From Dethiosulfovibrio faecalis (GTDB taxonomy: Bacteria > Synergistota > Synergistia > Synergistales > Dethiosulfovibrionaceae): a stretch of DNA of 60,995 bases. The notes beneath the pieces were generated by a model that saw only the letters and a list, made by a program, of their open reading frames with translations, had not been told where the DNA came from and searched no databases. The position numbers and the translations under genes were made by a program. Positions 54,387 through 60,995 of the stretch are shown piece after piece; position 1 is the stretch's first letter; each line of letters opens with the position of its first letter. Location of the stretch: assembly GCF_021568795.1 (NCBI RefSeq), contig NZ_JAKGUE010000017.1, positions 1-60,995 on the forward strand. The letters run 5' to 3'.

Positions 54387-55388
54387 ATGCGTAAAGTGAC
54401 GGTACTACTGCTCTGCCTCTCCATGTTGCTCGGTCTCGCCGGGGCTTCCCTGGCGGCGGACAAACTCTCCGTTGCCCTCATAATAGAGGGTCAGCTGGGA
54501 GACGCCTCCTTCTACGACAGCGCCAACCGCGGTTTCGACAAGGCCAAGGCGGAGCTGGGCATAGTGGGCAAGGTCATAGAGTGCAACTACGACCCGGCCA
54601 ACTACGTGCCCTATATGGCGACCGCCGCCAAGAAGTTCGACCTGGTCCTGTCCGTCGGATTCGGGATGATGGACGCCATCGCCGAGGTGGCCCCCAAGTT
54701 CCCCGAGACCGACTTCGCCCAGTTCGACACCACCGGCGACATAGCCCACGTAACCTTCATCGACTTCAAACAGAGCGAGGGCAGCTTCCTGGCCGGGGCT
54801 CTGGCCGCAATGATGACCACCAGAGAGGGCGACCCCAGGGTTAACCCCGAGGCCACCATAGGAGTCGTCTGCGGCGAGGATATACCGGTCATGTACAGCT
54901 TCATCGCCGGATACGAGCAGGGCGCCAGGGCGGTAAACCCGGACGTTAAGATCCTCAGGGGTTTCGTCGGTCGCTGGGACGACCCCGCCGGTGGCAAGGA
55001 GATGACCCTGAACCAGCATAAAAACGGCGCCGACGTCGTCTATCAGGTCGCCGGAGGGACGGGAGAGGGAATCATAGCCGCCGCCAAGGAGGGCGGGTTC
55101 TACGCCATCGGTGTCGACTCCCCTCAGGAACATCTGGCTCCCGAGGCGGTGCTGACCTCCATGCTCAAGAGGCTGGACGTGGTGGTCTACGACCTCATCA
55201 AGGACAAGCAGGAGGGGACCTACCGGAGAGGAACCGTCCTCCGCTACGGACTGAAAGAGGGCGGAGTGGGCCTTTCCTGGTCCGACAGCGCCCTTAAGCT
55301 CGTTCCGGCCGACGTGAAGGCCCGTCTGGACGAGCTGACCGAGGAGGTCGCTTCGGGAAAGATAGAGGTCGCCGAGACCACGAAGTAG
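54387..55388 (+). CDS. BMP-family substrate-binding protein
   Basis: A 333-residue periplasmic binding protein of the Bmp/Med/PnrA family. It has a Sec signal peptide (~1-23) without a lipobox cysteine, so it is free in the periplasm, unlike many lipoprotein homologues. Family blocks are GQLGDASFYDSANRGFDKA, FDLVLSVGFGM and GVDSPQEHLAPEAVLTSMLK. AGGAGG is 7 nt before the ATG. Ligands in this family are nucleosides or riboflavin, and this one is not assignable. A strong terminator closes the operon. Confidence 0.93.
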   Translation: MRKVTVLLLCLSMLLGLAGASLAADKLSVALIIEGQLGDASFYDSANRGFDKAKAELGIVGKVIECNYDPANYVPYMATAAKKFDLVLSVGFGMMDAIAEVAPKFPETDFAQFDTTGDIAHVTFIDFKQSEGSFLAGALAAMMTTREGDPRVNPEATIGVVCGEDIPVMYSFIAGYEQGARAVNPDVKILRGFVGRWDDPAGGKEMTLNQHKNGADVVYQVAGGTGEGIIAAAKEGGFYAIGVDSPQEHLAPEAVLTSMLKRLDVVVYDLIKDKQEGTYRRGTVLRYGLKEGGVGLSWSDSALKLVPADVKARLDELTEEVASGKIEVAETTK

Positions 55389-55409
55389 CCGTCGTCGGAT
55401 TTTTCCATT

Positions 55410-55441
55410 AAAAGGGCCCTGCGTTTACGCAGGGCCCTTTT
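55410..55441. terminator. Bidirectional terminator between the BMP operon and nik operon
   Basis: A perfect 14-bp stem, AAAAGGGCCCTGCG (55410-55423) against CGCAGGGCCCTTTT (55428-55441), with a TTTA loop. Confidence 0.93.
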
Positions 55442-55445
55442 CGTG

Positions 55446-56246
55446 TCATCCTCTATTTCTATTCGGTCTCGACGGAGGCATCGCCTTTACCAGCTCGTCC
55501 AGCAGAGGGAGATGCTTATTCGCCGCGAAAGTAGCGGGGTCGAAGGGTTCCAGACGACCGTCCTCCAGCAGAAAGGCTCTGTCGCAGAATCGTCTTACCA
55601 GCCGAAGGTCGTGGGTCACGAACAGATAGGCCGTTCCCAGGTCGGATCTCAGTTCGTCCAATAGATCCAGTATCTGTGATTGGACTACCATGTCCAGGGC
55701 ACTGACCGCCTCGTCCAGTAGGATCAGATCGGGGCCGGGGGCCAGAGCTCGGGCTATGCATACACGCTGAAGCTGCCCACCGCTGAAGCGGTCGGGGCGT
55801 TTCCCCTTATCGGAAGAGAGCAGGCCGACCTGTTCCAGAAGAGAGTCTATCCTCTCTTCTAGACGTCTACCCTTGAGCTTTTCGAAGTTTCTCAGCGGTT
55901 CGGACAGTATCTCTCTGGCCGTCATCCTGGGATTGCACGAATCCAGGGCGTTTTGGAAAACCACCTGAACGGCCCTGCGTCGGTTTTTCGAGAGATGGGT
56001 TTCGGCGGAGATCGATTCTCCCATCATACGAACCTCCCCGTCGTCGGGAGACTCCAGTCCCAGCAGGATCCGTCCCATGGTGCTTTTGCCGGAACCGCTG
56101 GGCCCTATCAATCCCACGCATTCGCCCGGTCGGACCGACAGGTCTATCTCCTTCAGTACCTCCACTCTCTCTCCTTTTCGAAAGAAACCGCCTCTTCTGT
56201 AGCTTTTTGAGACTCTCGACAGCTCGATCACAGGGGTAATATTCAC
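55446..56246 (-). CDS. nikE: Nickel/peptide ABC importer ATPase (NikE-like)
   Basis: A 266-residue ATPase with Walker A GPSGSGKST, signature FSGGQLQRVCIARAL and Walker B LILLDEAVSALD. The usual Q-loop VVFQNALDSCNP is intact. The GTG start overlaps the nikD stop in a GTGA junction. It is the last gene of the five-gene operon. The Nik assignment rests on the nikA gene of the operon; ATPases of Nik and Dpp systems look alike. Confidence 0.88.
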   Translation of the reverse strand: MNITPVIELSRVSKSYRRGGFFRKGERVEVLKEIDLSVRPGECVGLIGPSGSGKSTMGRILLGLESPDDGEVRMMGESISAETHLSKNRRRAVQVVFQNALDSCNPRMTAREILSEPLRNFEKLKGRRLEERIDSLLEQVGLLSSDKGKRPDRFSGGQLQRVCIARALAPGPDLILLDEAVSALDMVVQSQILDLLDELRSDLGTAYLFVTHDLRLVRRFCDRAFLLEDGRLEPFDPATFAANKHLPLLDELVKAMPPSRPNRNRG

Positions 56247-57016
56247 GATAGGATCCCCTCCGTCTCTCCCGAGAGTTTCATGTGGGCTTCTATCAGCTCG
56301 GCAGTGTAGTCCGATCCGGGGTGGTCGAACAGGTCCTCGACTGTTCCGGAATCCACCATTACGCCGTCCTTCATCACTACGACGTCGTCGGCCATCTTCG
56401 CCAGCACTCCGAGATCATGGGTTACCATTATCATCCCCAGATTTTTGCGACTTACGAGGTTTCCCAGAAGGGTCAATATTCTGGTCTGGTTTATGGCGTC
56501 CAGGTCCGTGGTAGGCTCGTCGGCCACTATGAAAGGAGCCTCCGTAACCAGGGCCAGGGCTATCATAACCCTCTGGAGCATTCCGCCGCTCATCTGGAAA
56601 GGGTATAGATCCAGTAACCTGGGTTCCCTCGACAGGCCCACCTCTTCGAGGGCTTCGACTACGGTGGAGTGGTCGGATATGTCGTGGGCTTTCAAGGTCT
56701 CCGTGAAATGGTTCCCCACGGTGTAGACAGGGTCGAAACAGCTTACTGGGCTCTGCATTATCGAGGTGATCGACGAGCCCAGATATTCTCTCGATTCCGC
56801 CGTCGATTTCCCCTCTATAGCTATCTTTCCGGAGGAGGATAATCCCGGCGGAAGAAGTCCCAATATGCCCAGACAGGTCAATGATTTGCCGCATCCGCTC
56901 TCTCCCAGGATTCCCAGAACCCGTCCCCTGTAGGCATCGAGAGAAATCCCCTTCACCAATTCTCTGGAACCGTAGCGTACCTTGAGGTTCCTGACGGTTA
57001 GATAGGGCGAGTTCAT
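56243..57016 (-). CDS. nikD: Nickel/peptide ABC importer ATPase (NikD-like)
   Basis: A 257-residue ATPase with Walker A GESGCGKSLT, signature MSGGMLQRVMIALAL and Walker B FIVADEPTTDLD. The start is ATG at 57016 with GGAGG 7 nt upstream, overlapping the nikC stop; the frame remains open further 5' inside nikC, which is not counted. It has the shorter oligopeptide-type ATPase C-terminus usual for NikD. Confidence 0.88.
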   Translation of the reverse strand: MNSPYLTVRNLKVRYGSRELVKGISLDAYRGRVLGILGESGCGKSLTCLGILGLLPPGLSSSGKIAIEGKSTAESREYLGSSITSIMQSPVSCFDPVYTVGNHFTETLKAHDISDHSTVVEALEEVGLSREPRLLDLYPFQMSGGMLQRVMIALALVTEAPFIVADEPTTDLDAINQTRILTLLGNLVSRKNLGMIMVTHDLGVLAKMADDVVVMKDGVMVDSGTVEDLFDHPGSDYTAELIEAHMKLSGETEGILS

Positions 57017-57834
57017 GCCGCAGCCTCCGTGACCAGAGCCGGGTCCAGAGAGTCTCGAAGCGAGTCTCCCAGAAGATTGCAGGCCATCACGGTGAGAAAT
57101 ATCATCGCTCCTGGGTAGACCATAAGTTCCGGGTGAGTCCAGATGTAGCCCCTGGCGTCGGCTATCATGACCCCCCATTCGGGAGTCGGAGGGGTTACGC
57201 CCAGGCCGAGGAAGGAGAGACCCGAGACGTGAAGCATCATATGGCCTATATCCATCGTCGCCAGTATCGCCAGTTGGGAGAAGATCGAAGGCATCATGTG
57301 GCGGAACAGTATCCCCCAGTGCCCGGTTCCAGATACCCTGGCGGCCATTATATAATCCCTGTTTCGTATGGATAGGACCATGCTTCGGACTATACGGGCG
57401 TACCAGGCCCAATGGGTCATGGCTACCGCCAGTATGACGTTGGTCATTCCGGTTCCCAGGATGCCTATGAGAAACATGGCGAGGATGAACGTGGGGAAGG
57501 TAAGGAACACGTCGCAGAGTCTCATCAGAAGGGTATCGACCTTGCCTCCGAAATATCCTGCGGCGGCCCCGACGACGAACCCCGTCCCCATCACGAGTCC
57601 CAGGATCAGGGCCACCGATCCCATGGAGACTCTGGTTCCGTAGAGAAGTCTGGACAGGACGTCTCGTCCCAGATGGTCGCAGCCCAGGACATGGCCGTCC
57701 CCCGGAGGTGCGAATTTCATCGCCAGGTCTACCTCCATCGGATCCCAGGGAGTAAGACGAGAGGCTCCGACGGCGGACAGGGCTATCAGGGCCAGTAGAG
57801 CAAGCCCCACCACGGTGGTCTTTCTTAATGGCAT
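57013..57834 (-). CDS. nikC: Nickel/peptide ABC importer permease (NikC-like)
   Basis: A 273-residue permease with ~6 segments. HVLGCDHLGRDVLSRLLYGT near the N-terminus and the coupling-helix block ARVSGTGHWGILFRHMMPS are the standard DppC/NikC signatures. It starts ATG 1 nt after the nikB stop. It forms the channel together with NikB. Confidence 0.9.
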   Translation of the reverse strand: MPLRKTTVVGLALLALIALSAVGASRLTPWDPMEVDLAMKFAPPGDGHVLGCDHLGRDVLSRLLYGTRVSMGSVALILGLVMGTGFVVGAAAGYFGGKVDTLLMRLCDVFLTFPTFILAMFLIGILGTGMTNVILAVAMTHWAWYARIVRSMVLSIRNRDYIMAARVSGTGHWGILFRHMMPSIFSQLAILATMDIGHMMLHVSGLSFLGLGVTPPTPEWGVMIADARGYIWTHPELMVYPGAMIFLTVMACNLLGDSLRDSLDPALVTEAAA

Positions 57835-57835
57835 C

Positions 57836-58777
57836 TCAGCTTCGTCCCCCTTCCAGTCTTATCCTCGGATCGAGCCAGGCATATAGAATATCTATCGCCA
57901 GATTCATCACCACGAAGATCACCGTCATCATGAGTATGAAACACTGCATCACCGGATAATCCCTGTTGTAGATCGCCGAGACGGCATATCGGCCTACCCC
58001 GGGCCATGAGAAGATGGTCTCGGCCACCACCGCTCCTCCGAACAGCTCGCCTATGTGCATTCCTACTGCGGTCACTATCGGTATCAGCGAGTTTACCAGT
58101 ACGTGTTTCCCTATTACGACTTTTTCAGGAAGACCTCTCAGTCGACCGTAAAGTCCCCAGCGGGCGTGAAGGTTTTCCAGAACGCTCCCCCTTATCAGCC
58201 TGATGTTTATGCATATGGACATCAGAGACATCGATACGGCTGGCATTATCATGTGAGCCGGGCCCCCCAGTCCCATGGAGGGCAGCCACTTGAGCTTTAT
58301 GGAGAACAGCCATATCAGCAGATACGCCAGCCAGAAACCGGGCATGGAGACCCCCGTGAAGGCCAGGAATCTGGTGGAATGGTCCGGCAGACGGTCTCTG
58401 TTGAGTGCGGCCCACAGTCCCAGGGGCAGACTTGCCGCAAGCGTCAGTGCCAGAGAAAACGCCGCCAGTTTCAACGTGTTGGGCATGTAGTATATGATCT
58501 CAGGAAACACCGGATTCCCGGTCACGTAGGATTTTCCGAAATCCAGATGGATCGCCTTCGTAACCCAGCGCATATATTGAACTGGCAGAGACGAGTTCAG
58601 CCCCAGTTCCTCCCTGGCGGTGGCGAGGGCCTGGTCCGTCGGAGGTATCCCGGACAGGCGCAGATATGTCATGGCCGGATCTCCCTGTCCCAGTCTGAGG
58701 ACGAGAAACACCACGATCGAGACGATAACAAGCAGCGGTATGAGCTGGGCCACCCTTTTGGCTATATAGCGAATCAT
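57836..58777 (-). CDS. nikB: Nickel/peptide ABC importer permease (NikB-like)
   Basis: A 313-residue permease of the DppB/NikB type. IRYIAKRVAQLIPLLVIVS opens the chain, DLGKSYVTG-like sequence (HLDFGKSYVTGNPVFPEI, cut) follows, and the C-terminal half ends with FSWPGVGRYAVSAIYNRDYP, a family hallmark. Ribosome-site strength is modest and the gap to nikA is 15 nt. Confidence 0.9.
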   Translation of the reverse strand: MIRYIAKRVAQLIPLLVIVSIVVFLVLRLGQGDPAMTYLRLSGIPPTDQALATAREELGLNSSLPVQYMRWVTKAIHLDFGKSYVTGNPVFPEIIYYMPNTLKLAAFSLALTLAASLPLGLWAALNRDRLPDHSTRFLAFTGVSMPGFWLAYLLIWLFSIKLKWLPSMGLGGPAHMIMPAVSMSLMSICINIRLIRGSVLENLHARWGLYGRLRGLPEKVVIGKHVLVNSLIPIVTAVGMHIGELFGGAVVAETIFSWPGVGRYAVSAIYNRDYPVMQCFILMMTVIFVVMNLAIDILYAWLDPRIRLEGGRS

Positions 58778-58792
58778 TTTCGATATCGTTTT

Positions 58793-60400
58793 CTAAATGC
58801 CGCTCTTCGGAAGTCTTATCCGTTCGAAGGGGATATCGTAGGGAGTCGGCCTGAAGGGAATGTCCGATAAATTGCCTTCCCTGTAGACTTTTATCGCGGT
58901 GGAAAACGAAAGCGGCATATATACGGCCTCTTCGTGCAGCGTCGTCAATATATACCGATAGAGCTCGGCTCTTTCCTTTTCGTCCACTGTGACCAGGACC
59001 TCGGAGATGCTGCGATCCAGTTTCTCCTTCATCTTCAGTCCGGACTGAGCCTGGTAATCCGCATGGGACGGGATCCTCATGGAGCTGCAATAGGATTGAG
59101 GGTCGTAGGGAGCTCCCCAGGTAGATGAAAATATCATCCCGAATTCGCCGGATTTCTGTCTCTTGTAGTACGAGTCCGCCTCTTCCGCCACGAGCCTGAC
59201 GTCGATTCCGATTTTTCTCAGATCTCCCTGAATGGCCTCCGCCGATGCCTTCTGGAGAGCGTCGGTCCCTACGAAGCAGAAATCCAGGGCTAGAGGAACC
59301 CCGTCTTTATACCTGAAGGGGGAACCTTCCTTTTTTCCCCAGCCGGCCTTATCCAGCAGTTTTGCCGAAAGTTTGGGATCGTAGACGTATGGTTTCAGAT
59401 TCAGATCGCAATAGGGTCGGTTTTTCGCGAACAGGGTTTCCGCCGGGTATTCCATTCCCAGAAAAACGTGCTTCACTATGGCCTTTCTGTCAACCCCGTG
59501 AAGAATGGCCTTCCTTACCGAGGGATCGTCGGTGGGAAACCTGCCGGAGTTCATCGCGATGCTTCGTCCCTCGAGGGGGCCGGACAGACCCGTGACGATA
59601 CCGTCCATGGAACGGTAGCGATTGAAGGTCTCCATGTCTATCTGCCCCGTGCTCGCTCCGTATATCAGGTCTATCTCTCCGGTCTCGAATGCCAGCGCTC
59701 TTGCGGTGGGATCCGATATAACCTTGACCATTATCTCGTCCACGTCTTGTTTCCCCCTCCAGGAGCGGGGATTGGCCTTAAAAAGGTCGTATTCTCCCTT
59801 TTTGGAATCGACGAGCATCCAGGGTCCGGTTCCGATAGGGGCCTTTATACTCTTGGAAGTATCTCCGTCGTCGGGAAATGCCGAGGGAGACAGGAACCTG
59901 AAAGGCCTTATCAGGCTCAGTTCGGCCAGAGCCGGGTAGTACGGGTTTTTCAGAGTCAGCCGGAAGGTGTGTTCGTCCACCGACTCCCAGCCATCGATCT
60001 GATTGACCAGGTCCATCCATTCATGTCTTTTCGCATTAGCCATTATGGCGTCGAAATTCATCACCACGGCCTCGGCATCGAAAGGCGTGCCGTCGGAGAA
60101 CGCCACCCCCTCCCTGAGTCTGAAGGTATAGACCTTGCCGTCCGGAGAGATGTCCCAGGACGTCGCCAGAGCGGGACTGTAGGATCCGTCTTCCTCGTAC
60201 TCCACCAGAGGGTCGTACACCATTCGCTGGGCGTACATCTGACTTGGGCTGTACATATGAGGTAGAAGGGGCCCGGCGTAACTGGGCCACGAATATACGA
60301 TTCTCGTTTTTTTCGAGCTTTCCTGCGCCCAAACGGCCGTGGACAGAACGATCGCGGAAAGGGCGACGGCCAAAGAAATTAACAACCTTGATCTTCGCAT
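58793..60400 (-). CDS. nikA: Nickel-binding periplasmic protein (NikA-like)
   Basis: A 535-residue solute-binding protein of family 5 with a Sec signal peptide (~1-25). It matches E. coli NikA over its whole length as I recall it: LLPHMYSPSQMYAQRMVYDP, YYPALAELSLIRPFRFLSPS, IKAPIGTGPW, GMIFSSTWGAPYDP and MRIPSHADYQAQ, which includes the His of the nickel-chelate site. This is closer to NikA than to DppA or OppA. ATG at 60400 has GGGAGG 7 nt upstream. Nickel would serve urease- or hydrogenase-type enzymes encoded elsewhere; the Ehr-like complex here appears not to need it. Confidence 0.9.
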   Translation of the reverse strand: MRRSRLLISLAVALSAIVLSTAVWAQESSKKTRIVYSWPSYAGPLLPHMYSPSQMYAQRMVYDPLVEYEEDGSYSPALATSWDISPDGKVYTFRLREGVAFSDGTPFDAEAVVMNFDAIMANAKRHEWMDLVNQIDGWESVDEHTFRLTLKNPYYPALAELSLIRPFRFLSPSAFPDDGDTSKSIKAPIGTGPWMLVDSKKGEYDLFKANPRSWRGKQDVDEIMVKVISDPTARALAFETGEIDLIYGASTGQIDMETFNRYRSMDGIVTGLSGPLEGRSIAMNSGRFPTDDPSVRKAILHGVDRKAIVKHVFLGMEYPAETLFAKNRPYCDLNLKPYVYDPKLSAKLLDKAGWGKKEGSPFRYKDGVPLALDFCFVGTDALQKASAEAIQGDLRKIGIDVRLVAEEADSYYKRQKSGEFGMIFSSTWGAPYDPQSYCSSMRIPSHADYQAQSGLKMKEKLDRSISEVLVTVDEKERAELYRYILTTLHEEAVYMPLSFSTAIKVYREGNLSDIPFRPTPYDIPFERIRLPKSGI

Positions 60401-60412
60401 GTTTTTGCCTCC

Positions 60413-60428
60413 CATAATGAGTGTTATG
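60413..60428. promoter_or_regulatory. Palindrome downstream of the nik promoter
   Basis: CATAA (60413-60417) and TTATG (60424-60428) are perfect 5-bp arms with a 6-bp centre. They lie between the expected transcription start (~60432) and the nikA ribosome site, so a nickel-responsive repressor could bind here. It does not match the GTATGA-type E. coli NikR site. Confidence 0.45.
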
Positions 60429-60438
60429 AATTTCGTAG

Positions 60439-60467
60439 AGTGTAACTAGGGAGGTTCTTCGTGTCAA
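60439..60467 (-). promoter_or_regulatory. Promoter of the nik operon
   Basis: On the minus strand TTGACA (60462-60467, perfect), a 17-nt spacer and TACACT (60439-60444). Confidence 0.8.
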
Positions 60468-60574
60468 ATAGATAGAAATAAGTAGCACGAATATACCCGA
60501 GTTCAAAATTCCATGCGGTATCCTTTTCAGGTGGTACAATAATTTAAATGACAAAAGTAAGGGAGGTCTCTTTC

Positions 60575-60995
60575 GTGAGTGGACAGGCAGAGAGCAAGGG
60601 GTTGTCCGTAGGCGTTCAGGTTGTGGTGGTGGTCGGCGTCATAATAGCCGTCCTGCTTGCGGTGGTCGTAGGAGTGGCGTCCGTCAGGGCCGGAAGGATG
60701 TTGGAGCGGACCATCGACGACGGAGGTCTGGGCTTCGTCGAAAGCCTCCAGACCGGGGTGGCTCAGGAGATAGAGACCCTGAGGATCAGCAACCGCTCCT
60801 ACGTCAACATAGTGGTCCAGAGACTGGCCGGCAAGAGGGTCTTCGACAATCAGGAGACTGTCCCTGTCGGCGATCGTCAGGTTCCTAAGATCTTCATCAT
60901 GGACGACGGTCTCAAACTCATCACAGGAAACGAGGTTATGGTGAACGAATGGCAGGATGCCATGGGAAGCCAGTTCTCCATTTTTCAGGTCACGA
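60575..60995 (+). CDS. Chemoreceptor-like sensor protein, N-terminal part (runs off the window)
   Basis: 140 codons of a gene cut by the window edge. GTG at 60575 has GGGAGG 8 nt upstream, and TGG plus TACAAT (extended -10) ends near 60540. A membrane segment (~14-38, VVVVVGVIIAVLLAVVVGVA) is followed by a periplasmic domain that looks like the start of a Cache3-Cache2 sensor (VPKIFIMDDGLKLITGNEV and DAMGSQFSIF). That form is typical of methyl-accepting chemotaxis proteins or sensor kinases. The output domain is not visible. Confidence 0.75.
   Translation, partial: MSGQAESKGLSVGVQVVVVVGVIIAVLLAVVVGVASVRAGRMLERTIDDGGLGFVESLQTGVAQEIETLRISNRSYVNIVVQRLAGKRVFDNQETVPVGDRQVPKIFIMDDGLKLITGNEVMVNEWQDAMGSQFSIFQVT

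Noticed and set aside
55446-60400. Dipeptide (dpp) or oligopeptide (opp) import operon
   Set aside because: The binding protein follows E. coli NikA block by block, including SHADYQ and the TWGAPYDP region, so nickel import is the better call. The ATPases and permeases alone could not decide.

Overview
The window looks like a chromosomal segment of a peptide- and amino-acid-fermenting anaerobe of the phylum Synergistota, plausibly near Dethiosulfovibrio. This is an inference. It rests on the C-terminal GCN-type tail of the protein at 35-1150, which resembles the Synergist-specific sorting signal, on the many peptide and amino-acid proteins (OPT transporter, C69 dipeptidase, M20 peptidase, NSS symporter, aminotransferase), on outer-membrane-type proteins (AsmA/TamB-like, PpiC), and on a base composition that by eye is in the mid-50s percent GC. 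Many genes start with TTG or GTG, 5-10 nt after a strong AGGAGG-type site. Several starts below were moved for that reason. No tRNA or rRNA gene was seen.

Layout. 0-8.8 kb: an Ntn amidohydrolase, a methyltransferase, an NSS symporter behind an attenuator-like leader, an aminotransferase, two GNAT acetyltransferases and a tandem pair of solute-binding proteins. 9.0-16.2 kb: a six-gene operon for an energy-converting-hydrogenase-related (Ehr-like) membrane complex whose large subunit lacks the NiFe cysteines. 16.2-17.5 kb: panC-panD. 17.5-26.1 kb: a pentapeptide-repeat protein, DMT and LysE exporters, an unknown protein, an OPT transporter, a C69 dipeptidase, an internally deleted agmatinase remnant, a B3/B4-domain protein and a 45-residue membrane peptide.

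26.2-34.8 kb: a type I-E CRISPR-Cas locus (cas3, cse1, cse2, cas7, cas5, cas6e, cas1, cas2) with a 7-repeat array. cas2 is cut by an in-frame TGA, and the same frame continues with a Cas2-like C-terminus up to the array. 34.8-45.1 kb: a small unknown ORF, a radical SAM / AIR-synthase-like / DUF2000 group, two chemoreceptors, a half-size AbrB-type membrane protein behind a 37-residue membrane peptide and a hairpin, an M20 peptidase and a secreted SNase-like protein. 45.09-45.17 kb: five DnaA-box-like 9-mers, just upstream of a 1189-residue AsmA/TamB-like protein.

48.8-61 kb: a PpiC foldase, a small unknown protein, a DtxR-type regulator overlapping a BMP-type ABC importer operon, a nikABCDE-like nickel import operon on the minus strand, and the start of another chemoreceptor running off the right edge.

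The most interesting signals are the interrupted cas2, two small-ORF-plus-hairpin leaders placed before transporter genes, the DnaA-box cluster and the Ehr-like complex. Everything was read by eye. Family assignments come from motif recognition, not database searches.
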